From assembly GCA_020638195.1 (NCBI GenBank), contig JACKJC010000002.1, positions 1 to 64,000 on the forward strand: a stretch of 64,000 nt of DNA. The letters are read 5' to 3'. Source of the stretch: Methylobacteriaceae bacterium (GTDB lineage: Bacteria > Pseudomonadota > Alphaproteobacteria > Rhizobiales > Beijerinckiaceae). Positions within the stretch are counted from its first letter, which is position 1; every line of letters starts with the position of its first letter. Of the stretch, positions 26,246 through 35,447 are shown in pieces. Both the position numbers and the translations under genes were made by a program. Under the pieces are notes generated by a model. The model was given only the letters and a program-made list of their open reading frames with translations. It made no database searches and was not told the origin of the DNA.

Positions 26246-28318
26246 ATGTTCCTTACTTCCTGCCCCGCCATCTCCGGCGTTCGTCGTCGTTTGCTCGCGC
26301 GTGTCGCGCCTGCCGCGCTTCTTTTCATTTCGGGCAATGCATTCGCGCAACAGGCGCAGCGCGTCGAACGTCTCGAAGAGATCAACGTCGTCGCCACTTC
26401 GACGCCGACGCCGAACGACCAGACCGGCAGTTCCGTCACGGTCGTCACCGCCGAGCAAATTCGTGAGATGCAGCGCCGCACGGCGCCGGAGATCCTGCAA
26501 TCCGTTCCCGGCCTCACCGTGGTGCAGACGGGTGGAACCGGCGGCTACACCAATGTGTTCATGCGCGGCACGAACGCCAATCATGTGAAAGTGCTGATCG
26601 ACGGCATCGAGGTCAACGATCCGGCTTCGGCCAATGGCACGTTCGATTTCGGGCAATTGCTGGCGGGCGATATCGAGCGCATCGAAGTGCTGCGCGGCCC
26701 GCAAAGCGGCCTCTACGGGTCGGATGCGATCGGCGGCGTGATCTCGATCACGACCAAGAAAGGCGAGGGGCCGGCCAAAATCACCGCGTTCGCGGAGGGT
26801 GGATCGTTCGGCACGCTCAACAGTTCGATCGGCGTGCGCGGTTCGCACGAGCGCGTGAACTACGCGTTCGCTTTACAGCGCCAGAGCTTAGGAAATCTGC
26901 CGGTGACGCCGGCGGAACTCACGCCCCCCGGCGTTCCGGTCAACAATAATTCCTACAACAATCTGACCTTTTCCTCGAAGGTCGGCGCGCAGCTCGCTGA
27001 TATGTTCGGCGTCAATCTCGTCGGGCGCTATACCGAAGGACGCCTGCGCTTCACCAGCGACGACTTCGGCTTTCCCTACGGCTTCGCCTTCAGCTCGCCC
27101 AATGCGCGTCAGGACTATCAGCGCGACAAGCAATCCTACGTGCGCGGCGAAGCGACGGCCAATCTGCTCGACGGTCGCCTCAAGAGCTGGCTGGGCGTGT
27201 CGCACATGCGCTCGGACACCTGGGCCAAGCCCGGCGACCAGACGCCGAGCTTCTTTTCTTCGGGCTATCAACCGCCTTATCAATATATAGGGGAACGTAC
27301 GAAGTTCGACTGGCGCGGCGAATTCGAAGTCGTGAAGGGCCACAAGCTGATCGCCGGCGCCGAGACGCAGCGCGACTGGCTGACGATTCCGATGCTCGAT
27401 CCGACGCAGACGGCGACCGAGGCGGCGCTGACGAACAGCGCCGGCTATGTCGAATATGTCGGCAATTTCTTCGACCGCTTCTTCCTCACCGCCAATGCGC
27501 GACGCGACCGCAACAGCCAGTTCGGCGGTCATACCACCTATCGCATCGCGCCGTCCTTCCATGTGCCGTGGACGGATACGGTGCTCAAGGCGAGCTACGG
27601 CACGGGTTTCAAGGCGCCGACGCTGAACCAGCTCTACGTGTCCTATCCGGCCTTTTTCTATTTCGCTAATCCGCGGTTGCAGCCCGAGCAGAGCCGCGGC
27701 TTCGACGTCGGCTTCGAGCAGCCTCTGTTCGAGGATCGCTTCCGCTTCGGCGCGACCTATTTCCGCAACCGCATCAAGGATCTCATCAACACGCAATTCG
27801 ATCCGACGACGTTCACGTCGACGCTGGTCAATATTGGCAGCGGCAAGACCTATGGCGTCGAGGCGTTTGCGCAGGCGCGCATTTTCGATCAGCTGACACT
27901 GCGCGCGGACTATACCTACACGGTCGCGCGCGACGCGAGCCCGATTGCGGCGACCGTGGGCGCGGCGCGGGCGGAACTGCTGCGACAAGCGATCGAGGGA
28001 ACGCCGCAGCCGGATCTGCTGCGTCGTCCGCGTCGCAAGGCGAGCCTGCAGGCGACGTGGAAGCCGATCGACAAAATCAGCCTGTCGGCAAGCGTGGTTC
28101 GCGTGAGCGGCTGGATCGACGGCACGCGCGACTTCTCGATTCCGCGCTTCAAGGCGCCGGGCTACATGCTGGTCAATGTCGCCAGCTCCTACGAGTTCGC
28201 TGAGGGCGTGACGGCGACGGCGCGCGTCGACAATCTGTTCAACAAACAATACCAGAGCCCGACCGGTTTTCGCGCGCCGGGCATGGCGGCCTATGCGGGA
28301 TTGCGCGTAACCTACTAA
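26246..28318 (+). CDS. btuB: TonB-dependent outer-membrane corrinoid receptor (BtuB-like)
   Basis: A 690-residue outer-membrane receptor: signal peptide (cleavage near AFAQQ), TonB box region LEEINVVATS, plug domain (VVTAEQIREMQRRTAPEIL, then VLIDGIEVNDP, IEVLRGPQSGLYGSDAIGGV), and a beta-barrel ending in an aromatic residue (AGLRVTY). The cobalamin riboswitch upstream makes a corrinoid the likely ligand. I chose the ATG at 26246 because the longer frame starts inside the riboswitch and lacks a signal peptide at its N-terminus. Confidence 0.88.
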   Translation: MFLTSCPAISGVRRRLLARVAPAALLFISGNAFAQQAQRVERLEEINVVATSTPTPNDQTGSSVTVVTAEQIREMQRRTAPEILQSVPGLTVVQTGGTGGYTNVFMRGTNANHVKVLIDGIEVNDPASANGTFDFGQLLAGDIERIEVLRGPQSGLYGSDAIGGVISITTKKGEGPAKITAFAEGGSFGTLNSSIGVRGSHERVNYAFALQRQSLGNLPVTPAELTPPGVPVNNNSYNNLTFSSKVGAQLADMFGVNLVGRYTEGRLRFTSDDFGFPYGFAFSSPNARQDYQRDKQSYVRGEATANLLDGRLKSWLGVSHMRSDTWAKPGDQTPSFFSSGYQPPYQYIGERTKFDWRGEFEVVKGHKLIAGAETQRDWLTIPMLDPTQTATEAALTNSAGYVEYVGNFFDRFFLTANARRDRNSQFGGHTTYRIAPSFHVPWTDTVLKASYGTGFKAPTLNQLYVSYPAFFYFANPRLQPEQSRGFDVGFEQPLFEDRFRFGATYFRNRIKDLINTQFDPTTFTSTLVNIGSGKTYGVEAFAQARIFDQLTLRADYTYTVARDASPIAATVGAARAELLRQAIEGTPQPDLLRRPRRKASLQATWKPIDKISLSASVVRVSGWIDGTRDFSIPRFKAPGYMLVNVASSYEFAEGVTATARVDNLFNKQYQSPTGFRAPGMAAYAGLRVTY

Positions 28319-28331
28319 GCGCGCCGTGACA

Positions 28332-28351
28332 GCCTCGCTCGTGCGCGAGGC
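28332..28351 (+). terminator. Hairpin downstream of the btuB-like gene
   Basis: GCCTCGC-TCGTGC-GCGAGGC forms a 7-bp stem starting 14 bases after the receptor stop. No T-tract follows, so termination is uncertain. Confidence 0.35.
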
Positions 28352-28361
28352 CCGTGCAATG

Positions 28362-28396
28362 AAAAGAGCCGGATCGGCGTTCGCGCGATCCGGCTC
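28362..28396 (-). terminator. Intrinsic terminator of the cyanase operon
   Basis: On the minus strand GAGCCGGATCG (28396-28386) and CGATCCGGCTC (28376-28366) form an 11-bp perfect stem with a 9-base loop, directly followed by TTTT. It begins 28 bases past the cynS stop. Confidence 0.8.
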
Positions 28397-28423
28397 GATG
28401 GGTCGAGGCGCCTGCGCCGTCGA

Positions 28424-28912
28424 CTAGTCTTCCTTGTAGCCCAGCGCCGGCGTGCCCTGCGTCGCGCCGTAATATTTGTACGGCAGGAATTTGCCGGACA
28501 TGCCGATCTTGACGCGGTCGCCCTTGGGATCGGGCAGGCGCTCCATCTCGAAATCGAAGTCGATCGCGGACATGATGCCGTCGCCGAATTCTTCCTCGAT
28601 CAACGCCTTCCACGCGGGCGCATTGACCATGACCAGTTCATAGAAGCGATAGATCAGCGGATCGGTCGGCGGCATCGGCGTGCCCATGCCGCGATAGGGC
28701 ACTTCATTGAGCATGCGCTCTTCCATCACGCTGAGGCCGAAGAGGTCGGCCGCCTTCTTCGCCAGCGGCTTGACCAGCTTCATCTGGCCGAGCAGCGCGC
28801 CGACGATCAGAACCTCGGACATGCCGCCGATCTCGCCGCAGATATATTTCCAGCTCCAGCCCTTCTCGCGCTTGATGTCGAGAATCTTTTCGGTGAGTTC
28901 TTCACGCTTCAT
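28424..28912 (-). CDS. cynS: Cyanate hydratase (cyanase)
   Basis: A 162-residue enzyme that converts cyanate plus bicarbonate to ammonia and CO2 via carbamate. The N-terminal helical domain is followed by the C-terminal catalytic segment PPTDPLIYRFYE and GDGIMSAIDF. The catalytic residues Arg89, Glu92 and Ser115 correspond to Arg96, Glu99 and Ser122 of the E. coli enzyme with a constant offset of seven. AAGGAG precedes the ATG at 28912. It is the last gene of the operon, 49 bases after the ABC permease, and a terminator follows. Confidence 0.95.
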   Translation of the reverse strand: MKREELTEKILDIKREKGWSWKYICGEIGGMSEVLIVGALLGQMKLVKPLAKKAADLFGLSVMEERMLNEVPYRGMGTPMPPTDPLIYRFYELVMVNAPAWKALIEEEFGDGIMSAIDFDFEMERLPDPKGDRVKIGMSGKFLPYKYYGATQGTPALGYKED

Positions 28913-28961
28913 TGCGCTCTCCTTCTTGAGCTTCGTTGTTTGAGGTTTGAGGGTTTCGGGG

Positions 28962-29798
28962 TCATTCCTCGCGCGCCCAGCTCGCCTTGCGGATCGCGCG
29001 TTCGCAGATCCAGTCGAGCGAGAAACCAATGACGCCGATGATGACGACCGTCGCGGCGAGGCGGTCATATTCGAGAGCGTCTCGGGCGTCGTTGATGGAA
29101 TAGCCGAGGCCGGAGGTGACCCCGAGAAATTCCGCCGGCACCAGAACGATCCATGCGACGCCGACGGCGAGCCTGATGCCAGCCAGCGCATCCTGTGCAA
29201 TCGCCGGCATGATGATCGTGAACAGCATGTGCCAGGGGCGAGCGCCGAGGTTGCGTCCGACCTTGAACCACGCGGGATCGATGCGGCGGAAGCCGTGCGC
29301 GGTCGAGAACAGGATCGGCCAGACGGCGGCGACGCCGATCAGGAATATGATCGCGCGGTCCCACGAGGGGAAGGCGAGCACCGCGATCGGCATCCAGGCG
29401 AGCGGCGAGATCATGCGCAGGAACTGGAAGGGAACCGAGCTCGCTTCGCGCGCGGCGCGAAAGCGACCGATGACGATGCCGAGCGGCACGCCGATGGCGA
29501 TCGCCCAGGCAAGCCCGGCGCCGATACGCATCAGGCTCGGCCAGGTCATGCGCCAGGCAAAGCCGCTCTCCAGCATCTCCCACAATTTCTCGAAGGTCGG
29601 CGCCGGCGCGAAGCCTGCGAAATTCGCGGTCGCCGGATTGTCGGCGATGATCTTGCCGCCGACCCACCAGACGGCGAGCAGGACGGCAAGACCAATCAGC
29701 GCGAAGCCTGCCCCGCGTGAGGCGTCGCCCACCTTGCGGGCGCGCGCCTCGCTTTCGAATTGCGCAAGGGCTGCGCCGTCGATCGCTTCCGCGCTCAT
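28962..29798 (-). CDS. ABC transporter permease, nitrate/cyanate/sulfonate type
   Basis: A 278-residue permease of the NrtB/CynB/SsuC family with ISPLAWMPIAVLAFP and the EAA-type loop (KVGRNLGARPWHMLFTIIMP). The ATG at 29798 overlaps the receptor stop by four bases. Linkage to cyanase suggests cyanate or a compound that yields cyanate as cargo. Confidence 0.88.
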   Translation of the reverse strand: MSAEAIDGAALAQFESEARARKVGDASRGAGFALIGLAVLLAVWWVGGKIIADNPATANFAGFAPAPTFEKLWEMLESGFAWRMTWPSLMRIGAGLAWAIAIGVPLGIVIGRFRAAREASSVPFQFLRMISPLAWMPIAVLAFPSWDRAIIFLIGVAAVWPILFSTAHGFRRIDPAWFKVGRNLGARPWHMLFTIIMPAIAQDALAGIRLAVGVAWIVLVPAEFLGVTSGLGYSINDARDALEYDRLAATVVIIGVIGFSLDWICERAIRKASWAREE

Positions 29799-31039
29799 AG
29801 GGCAAGCGTCTCCTCGCGTGCGAAAGGATCCTTCGGATTGACGCTCGGATCGTTCTTCCACTGCGGATATTTGTCCATCGCCTTGCGGACGAAGTCGTAA
29901 TTGACGAGATCCTTGGCGACGAATTCAGGATCGAGGCTCTTGAGGAAGGTCGTGTCGCCGCTGACGACCGTGTCGTTCATCGCTTTCACGATCATCTTCG
30001 TCGCGGACGGGTAGGGCCATGGCTGGAAGTCGATGCGGCCGATCTTCCAGTCATCGTGCTTGATCGCGCCTTGCTTGTCGTAGAAGCCATGGTCGTAATA
30101 GGTCATCGCGCGCTCCACGACCGGCACGGGCATCGGGAGATAACCGCCGCCGTCTTTCGACAGGAGCTTGGCGACCTCTTTCTTGTTCTGCGAGGCGTAG
30201 ACTTCCGCGCGGACGATCGCGTTCATCACTTTCTGTGTCCACTCGGGCTTCTTGGTCGTCACCTCCTCGTGCATGCAGATCACGCAGCACGGATGGTTCT
30301 TCCAGATGTCGCCGGTGAAGCGCAGCATCCGGCCGCCGGCCTTCAGTTCGCCCATGGCGTTGAAAGGCTCGGCGACGATATAGCCGTCGATCTTCTTGGC
30401 GGCGAGCGCAGCGGGCATGTCGGGCGGACCCATAACCTGCAGGTTGCATTCGTCGGGCGCGAGCGTTTCGGACTGCGACTTGATGACGGGCTTCACCCCG
30501 GACTGCCGCAGCGCGTATTGCAGCACGATATTGTGCATCGAGTACCAGAAGGGCACGGCGATCTGCTTGCCGCCGAGGTCCTTGAAGCTCTTCACGTCGG
30601 TGTGGCCGCCGACGATGACGCCGGAGCCGTTGGTGTGCGCCCAGGCCATGATCTTGACCGGGAACTTGTTGTTGTAGCGCATCCACACCGGGATGGGCTT
30701 GAGCAGGTGCACGAGATTGAACTTGCCGGCGGCGAAGGATTCGACCAGCGGCGACCAGCCGCGGATCAGCGTCGGCTTTTCGGATTGGAGCCCTTCTTCC
30801 TTGAAGAAGCCCATGCCGTGGGCGACGAGGAGCGCGGTAGCGTCGGTGATCGGGAGATAGCCGATGCGCACGACATCGTCGTCGGCGGCCATCGCCGACT
30901 GGTTGAAGCCGCCGAGCATCGCGCCGAGTGCGGCAAGGCCGCCGGCGGCCAGCATGTCGAGCGAACGCCGGCGCGTGATCGACAGACGGAAGCGGTCATC
31001 ATCGGGATGGATGATGTCGAGGCCACAACGTTCACACAT
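29795..31039 (-). CDS. ABC transporter substrate-binding protein, NrtA/CynA type
   Basis: A 414-residue periplasmic receptor. The N-terminus carries twin arginines (ITRRRSLDMLAAGG), suggesting Tat export, then IGYLPITDATALLVAHGMGF, the hallmark of the NrtA group. The first residues hold a CxxC pair (MCERCGLD), unusual for a secreted protein. The ligand may be nitrate, cyanate or a related anion. It precedes its permease with a four-base overlap. Confidence 0.87.
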   Translation of the reverse strand: MCERCGLDIIHPDDDRFRLSITRRRSLDMLAAGGLAALGAMLGGFNQSAMAADDDVVRIGYLPITDATALLVAHGMGFFKEEGLQSEKPTLIRGWSPLVESFAAGKFNLVHLLKPIPVWMRYNNKFPVKIMAWAHTNGSGVIVGGHTDVKSFKDLGGKQIAVPFWYSMHNIVLQYALRQSGVKPVIKSQSETLAPDECNLQVMGPPDMPAALAAKKIDGYIVAEPFNAMGELKAGGRMLRFTGDIWKNHPCCVICMHEEVTTKKPEWTQKVMNAIVRAEVYASQNKKEVAKLLSKDGGGYLPMPVPVVERAMTYYDHGFYDKQGAIKHDDWKIGRIDFQPWPYPSATKMIVKAMNDTVVSGDTTFLKSLDPEFVAKDLVNYDFVRKAMDKYPQWKNDPSVNPKDPFAREETLAL

Positions 31040-31060
31040 ATCGATCTTCCCTCTGTTGTC

Positions 31061-31921
31061 TCAGCGTTGTCCCGCGGCGGCGAGCCGCAGGGTTTCGACG
31101 CCCGCCAGGCGGGCAGCGGCGAGTTCCACGGAGCGGCCGGAGGCGCCCTCGAACGATTTCTGCAGGCGCTCCTGAGCGGCCTGTGCGGCGGCGCTGCGCT
31201 CGGAGCGATCGGCGTCGTCCAGATCAATCGGCACAATGTCGAAGATGCGGCCGGGGTTCGGCGCCATGACGATGGCGCGGTCGGCCATGGTGACCGCCTC
31301 GGGGATATCGTGCGTGACGATGACCAGCGTAATGCCGATCTCGCTGGCGATACGGCGTACGTCCTGCTGCAACGCGCGGCGCGTGACGAGGTCGAGCGCG
31401 GAGAAGGGTTCATCGAGAAACAGTACTTCAGGATGAACGGCGAGCGACCGTGCGAGCGCGACGCGTTGCTGCTGGCCGCCCGAGAGTTCCTGCACGTTGC
31501 GTTTCTCGTAGCCGTCGAGTTCGACCAGCGCGAGCAGTTCATGGACGCGCGCCTCGATTTCCTTTTTCGGCCTGCCGGCGAATTTGAGGCCTAGGCCGAC
31601 GCTTTGCGCGACCGTCATCCATGGGAAAAGGTGCGGCTGCTGAAACATCACGACGCATTCGGGGGAGGGCCCTTTCACCAGCGCGCCGTCGAGCCGGATT
31701 TCGCCCTTCGTCGGCGCGGTGAGGCCGGACATGATGTGAAGCAGGGTCGACTTGCCGCAGCCAGAACGCCCGACCAGCGCGACCGCCTCGCAGGGCTGGA
31801 TCTCGAAATCGACATCGGTGAGCGCATAGGTCGCGTTGCGACGGAAGCGATGGCTGACGCCGGTCACGGCAATATGCGCTCCGGGCTTTCGTCCGCGATG
31901 CCTGTCCGATGCAACCGTCAT
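31061..31921 (-). CDS. ABC transporter ATP-binding protein, NrtD/CynD type
   Basis: A 286-residue ATPase with Walker A GRSGCGKST, Q-loop MFQQPHLFPW, signature LSGGQQQRVALARSL, Walker B VLFLDEP and THDIPEA. The ATG at 31921 follows AGGAGGG. It lies 21 bases before the receptor gene. Confidence 0.92.
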   Translation of the reverse strand: MTVASDRHRGRKPGAHIAVTGVSHRFRRNATYALTDVDFEIQPCEAVALVGRSGCGKSTLLHIMSGLTAPTKGEIRLDGALVKGPSPECVVMFQQPHLFPWMTVAQSVGLGLKFAGRPKKEIEARVHELLALVELDGYEKRNVQELSGGQQQRVALARSLAVHPEVLFLDEPFSALDLVTRRALQQDVRRIASEIGITLVIVTHDIPEAVTMADRAIVMAPNPGRIFDIVPIDLDDADRSERSAAAQAAQERLQKSFEGASGRSVELAAARLAGVETLRLAAAGQR

Positions 31922-32030
31922 TGGCCCTCCTGCGGAAAATCCGTCGAGTGCGGCGCGCGCGTGTCGCGCCGATTTTCTGCCTTCGAAGCAAGCGTTGTGC
32001 CGTTCGGAGCGGCATGACTGCGACGTTTCG

Positions 32031-32630
32031 TCATGAGGCGCGCTCCAGCGCGTGCCGAACGAAGTCGAGCCGGTCCTGGCCGAAGAAGATTTCGCCCGCG
32101 AGGCGGTAGGTCGGCGATCCGAAGATTCCGGCGTCGATCGCGGCCTGTGTATTGGCCTCGAAGGTCGCCTGCGTCTCCGGCTCTGCGGCGACCTGCATGA
32201 CGACCTGCGGATCAAGTCCGCATTCGCGAAGAAGGAGGGACAGCGAGTCCGGCGAGGCGATGTCGAGATCGCGGGCCCAGCAGGCGGCGAGTGTCGCGCC
32301 GGCCATGAGGTCGACCGGACCGTTCATGCGATCGACAGCGATGATCGTGCGCGCCGCCGGCGCGCCGTCCGTCGGCCAGAACCGCGGTTTCGCGTTGACG
32401 GGTAGTGCGCGCGCCGCCGCCCAGCGCGCAATGTCGGTTGCACGATACGCACGACGCGTGTCGGATTGTTTGGCGGGCGGAGTCGATCCACCTTCCGCGA
32501 AAACGCGCGCAATATCGACAGGGCGTTGACGAACATGCGCGCCAAACTCCCCGGCCAGACGCAGGAGAGCGTCGTGGCCGAGGTAGGCGTAGCCCGAGAC
32601 CGGCGTGAAGAAGTGCTCGATCTCGGTCAT
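32031..32630 (-). CDS. DsbA-fold 2-hydroxychromene-2-carboxylate isomerase/kappa-GST family protein
   Basis: A 199-residue thioredoxin-fold protein. It starts TEIEHFFTPVSGYAYLGHDA, with serine where kappa-class GSTs and HCCA isomerases have their active-site Ser, and lacks the CxxC of oxidoreductases. The C-terminus FGSPTYRLAGEIFFGQDRLDFV is diagnostic. These enzymes use glutathione to isomerise or conjugate their substrate. It lies three bases after the rhodanese gene. Confidence 0.85.
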   Translation of the reverse strand: MTEIEHFFTPVSGYAYLGHDALLRLAGEFGAHVRQRPVDIARVFAEGGSTPPAKQSDTRRAYRATDIARWAAARALPVNAKPRFWPTDGAPAARTIIAVDRMNGPVDLMAGATLAACWARDLDIASPDSLSLLLRECGLDPQVVMQVAAEPETQATFEANTQAAIDAGIFGSPTYRLAGEIFFGQDRLDFVRHALERAS

Positions 32631-32633
32631 GGG

Positions 32634-33503
32634 TCACGCAGCCTTCGCTGCGGCGAGGGGCAGGCCCTCTTCGATCGGCAGGGAAGGATCGCGCGACCAT
32701 TCATTCCAGGAGCCGAAGTACATACGCACGTCCTTGACGCCCGCATTCTTCAGCGCGACGAAGGTGTTGGAGGCGCGCGCGCCCTTGAAGCAGTAGAGAT
32801 AGACGGTGGAGGCCGGCGTAATGCCGACGGTCGCGCATTCCGCGAGAATCTCGTCCTTCGACTTGAAGCGCGGTCCGTCCGCCGTCGGCTTCATCATGCG
32901 ATACCACTCGAGCCAGACGGCGCCGGGAATGCGGCCCTTGCGCGGGCAGAAATCCTTGCCGTAGGGCGAGGAAGAATCGCCGATCCATTCGTCGACGTCG
33001 CGCACGTCGAGCAGCACGATTTTCGGATCGCCGACCGCTTCAAGCATCTGCCTGGCGTCGATGAGAATGTCGCCCGCCGCCGGATCAATCGCGAAGCCGC
33101 CCATGGCGGGCGAGGGCGCTTCGGTGGAGAGCGGAAGACCGTCGGCTTTCCAGGCGTCGAGACCGCCATGCAGCACTTTGGCCGAGGGATAGCCGAGGAA
33201 GGCGAGGATGTAATAGCCGCGGCAGGACTGGCCGAAGCCCGAATTCATCGATTGTTCGTAGACGACGGCGGTTTCCTTGCCGGTCAGGCCGGCCTTGGCG
33301 AAGGCTTCGGCGAATTTGTGTTTCAGTTCGCTCATGCCTTCCGGCGTCGAGGTCGCCAGATAGGTGAAGATCTCGTGGACGTTGACCGCGCCGGGGATGT
33401 GTCCCGCCGCGTAGGATTCCGGCGCCCGCGTGTCGATCACGACCGTCGGGTTCGTCTTCATGAAAGTCGCGAGATCGGCAGCCGTAACCAATACATCCGT
33501 CAT
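32634..33503 (-). CDS. Rhodanese-type sulfurtransferase, two-domain
   Basis: A 289-residue cytoplasmic protein with two rhodanese domains. The first has VIDTRAPESYAAGHIPGA; the second has VLLDVRDVDEWIG and the active loop YCFKGARAS with the catalytic Cys. The first domain has a serine-rich loop and looks inactive. Typical TST/MST proteins share this layout. It would transfer sulfane sulfur from thiosulfate or mercaptopyruvate to a thiophile such as cyanide. The ATG at 33503 begins MTDVLV. There is no signal peptide, unlike the rhodanese at 48242. Confidence 0.88.
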   Translation of the reverse strand: MTDVLVTAADLATFMKTNPTVVIDTRAPESYAAGHIPGAVNVHEIFTYLATSTPEGMSELKHKFAEAFAKAGLTGKETAVVYEQSMNSGFGQSCRGYYILAFLGYPSAKVLHGGLDAWKADGLPLSTEAPSPAMGGFAIDPAAGDILIDARQMLEAVGDPKIVLLDVRDVDEWIGDSSSPYGKDFCPRKGRIPGAVWLEWYRMMKPTADGPRFKSKDEILAECATVGITPASTVYLYCFKGARASNTFVALKNAGVKDVRMYFGSWNEWSRDPSLPIEEGLPLAAAKAA

Positions 33504-33529
33504 GACGAACTCCATCCGGTTGGGGAAGC

Positions 33530-33568
33530 GCGGCCGCCGTGGCGGCCGCATCCGACGCATCGTCGGAT
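33530..33568 (-). repeat. Two tandem hairpins between the flavoprotein and rhodanese genes
   Basis: In the 66-base gap, ATCCGAC-GCATC-GTCGGAT (33550-33568) and GCGGCCGCC-GT-GGCGGCCGC (33530-33549) form two adjacent perfect stems of 7 and 9 bp, starting two bases past the flavoprotein stop. No T-tract follows. They may stabilise or process the mRNA, or reduce downstream expression. Confidence 0.5.
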
Positions 33569-33569
33569 C

Positions 33570-34685
33570 TCAGTGCGCCGTATCGGCGAGCATCTTGCGC
33601 AACTGTTTGGTGGCCGGCGTGACGATGGCGATGAACCAGGCCTCGCGCAGGCGGCGTTGCGCGCGGTGGGCGGCGACATAGCCGCGCGCGCCGCAATGGA
33701 GCATGGCCGCATTGGCCGCCGCGACACAGGCGTCGCCGCCGGCGAGCCGCAGTTCGATGATGCGCCGCCAATAGGCGATGTCCGTATCGTAGGGCGTCTT
33801 CGCAAGCTCCATCACTTCCGCCTCGACCTTTTCGAGCATCTCCTCGAAATGCTCGGGCTGTTCGGGCAGATAGCAATTGACGTGGCCGAGCGCGGGCTTC
33901 ACCTCGCGCATCATGGCGATGCAATCGCGGATGAGGCCGAAGGCCATGCCAAACTGCAGCAGCAGAAAGCCGGCGCGCACCTTCTTCACGTAGCTCATGG
34001 CGTCATGCGAGAGCACCATGGAGTCTGGGATGAAGGCGTCGCGGAACTGCACGGCGTAAGTGCCCGTGCCGTCCATCGCAAGGAAGGGCTCGCAGGGCTT
34101 CAGCGTCACGCCTGGGCCCGCGCAGTCCGCAAGGAACATGACACGCTGGCCGTCCGCTTCGATTTCGCAGATCGCGCCGAAGAGATGGTCGGGGCCGAGG
34201 TTGGAGACCCAGGGCAGGATGCCGCGAACCGTGTAGCCGCCCTGCACGCGCTGCGCTTTCAGGCGCAATTGCTCGATCGCGTAGAAGGTCTTCATCGGAT
34301 TCGAGAGACCGGTGCCGCCGAGCTGTTCGCCCGAGGCGATGCGCGGCAGCAGGCGTTCGCGTAGCTCGACGTTATCGGTGTTGAGCACGTACCAGCCGAG
34401 CGTGTCCTGGCACCAGGCCATGAAGCCGGTGGCCGTGCATGTCTGCGAGACGATCGACATGGTGGCGATCGCCTCGCGGAGGTCGGCCTTGCCGTCGGGC
34501 GCCAGATGCGCGCCCCAGGCGCCGACCGTTCCGAAAGCGCGCATGGTCTCGGCGGGATAGAGACCTTTGTCGATTTCGACGACCTGTGCGTTGAGATCGC
34601 TGCACGCGATCTTGCGCACGGCGTCGCGGAGGGCCACGGCGCCTTCGGTCGCGGGCTTGTCGATCACTGCTTCCTGAAGCGCCAT
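33570..34685 (-). CDS. Acyl-CoA dehydrogenase-like flavoprotein
   Basis: A 371-residue protein of the acyl-CoA dehydrogenase fold, closest in look to the SfnB/DszC/DibenzoT group of flavin-dependent oxidoreductases and monooxygenases. Visible are GGTGLSNPMKTF near residue 143 (beta-domain start), GVTLKPCEPFLAMDGTGTYAVQF and a helical C-terminus. The catalytic glutamate of true acyl-CoA dehydrogenases cannot be assigned. It may oxidise an S- or N-containing substrate. It lies 16 bases after osmC. Confidence 0.75.
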   Translation of the reverse strand: MALQEAVIDKPATEGAVALRDAVRKIACSDLNAQVVEIDKGLYPAETMRAFGTVGAWGAHLAPDGKADLREAIATMSIVSQTCTATGFMAWCQDTLGWYVLNTDNVELRERLLPRIASGEQLGGTGLSNPMKTFYAIEQLRLKAQRVQGGYTVRGILPWVSNLGPDHLFGAICEIEADGQRVMFLADCAGPGVTLKPCEPFLAMDGTGTYAVQFRDAFIPDSMVLSHDAMSYVKKVRAGFLLLQFGMAFGLIRDCIAMMREVKPALGHVNCYLPEQPEHFEEMLEKVEAEVMELAKTPYDTDIAYWRRIIELRLAGGDACVAAANAAMLHCGARGYVAAHRAQRRLREAWFIAIVTPATKQLRKMLADTAH

Positions 34686-34701
34686 GGCGCCCTCCCTTGG
34701 C

Positions 34702-35244
34702 TCAGAGGCCGACTTCGAGGTTGACGGGGCGGATGAACGTGTTGGCGACCGGCGACCATTTGGTCACGTGCGCGATCAGCTTCTCGATCTCTTCCTTCGA
34801 GACGCCGTCGCATTCCATGTCGACCTTGATGCGCACGTCGGTGAAGCCGACCGGCTTCTCGCTGAGATCGCCCGTGCCCCAGACGCCGGTGATGTTGAGG
34901 TCGCCCTCGAGCGCGAGTTCGAGCTTGCGCACGATCCAGCCGCGATGGACGGCGTTGGCGTGCAGGCCGACCGCGACACAGGAACCGAGAGCGGCGAGCG
35001 AGGCTTCCGAGGGATTGGGCGCGGTGTCGTCGCCGAGCAGCGCCGGCGGCTCGTCCACGATGTAGGGCGGCAGATTGCGGATGTAGTTGAGGTGGCGGAA
35101 CTTGCCTTCCGCAACCGTCTTGCACTTCAGCGTCTTGATCGCTTTCGGATTGGCCTTGCCCGAGGCGATCAGGCCGTCGAGGCCGCCCTTGTCGATGGGG
35201 GCGAGGCAACCGGTGAGAACTACTTCTTCCTTCAGAGCGGTCAT
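34702..35244 (-). CDS. OsmC-family protein
   Basis: A 180-residue OsmC-like protein. The two conserved cysteines are in LAALGSCVAVGLHANA and VDMECDGVSKEEI, the pair that reduces organic hydroperoxides in Ohr/OsmC proteins. The N-terminal part is longer than in Ohr. GGAGG precedes the ATG at 35244. It is the first gene of the operon, right behind the TetR-type palindrome. Confidence 0.85.
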   Translation of the reverse strand: MTALKEEVVLTGCLAPIDKGGLDGLIASGKANPKAIKTLKCKTVAEGKFRHLNYIRNLPPYIVDEPPALLGDDTAPNPSEASLAALGSCVAVGLHANAVHRGWIVRKLELALEGDLNITGVWGTGDLSEKPVGFTDVRIKVDMECDGVSKEEIEKLIAHVTKWSPVANTFIRPVNLEVGL

Positions 35245-35271
35245 GGCGTTCCTCCAGTGGATGAGCTATGC

Positions 35272-35289
35272 AGACTGACCGGTCTGTCT
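35272..35289. promoter_or_regulatory. TetR-type operator palindrome
   Basis: AGACTGACCGGTCTGTCT reads the same on both strands except for one symmetric pair (positions 5 and 14). The centre ACCGGT is typical of TetR-family operators. It lies 28 bases before the osmC start, where it would block the operon promoter, and 159 bases before the divergent tetR start. Confidence 0.75.
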
Positions 35290-35447
35290 ATTGCATGGAG
35301 CGTGCCACAACGGCTCCGGAGGTTGGAAATGGCTGTTTTGCTGGAGTCAGGGCCTCGATCGGGCAGGACGCCCGAGGCCCGGCGCCACATGGAACGTCAT
35401 TCTGCTTTGCGGTCGTTGGGCCCATGCACAGGAAAGGGGCGCCGCCC

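Noticed and set aside
29116..31594. Long plus-strand frames opposite the cyanase-operon ABC genes, up to 512 residues
   Set aside because: They mirror well-supported ABC genes, lack motifs and show shadow composition rich in Arg, His and Asp.
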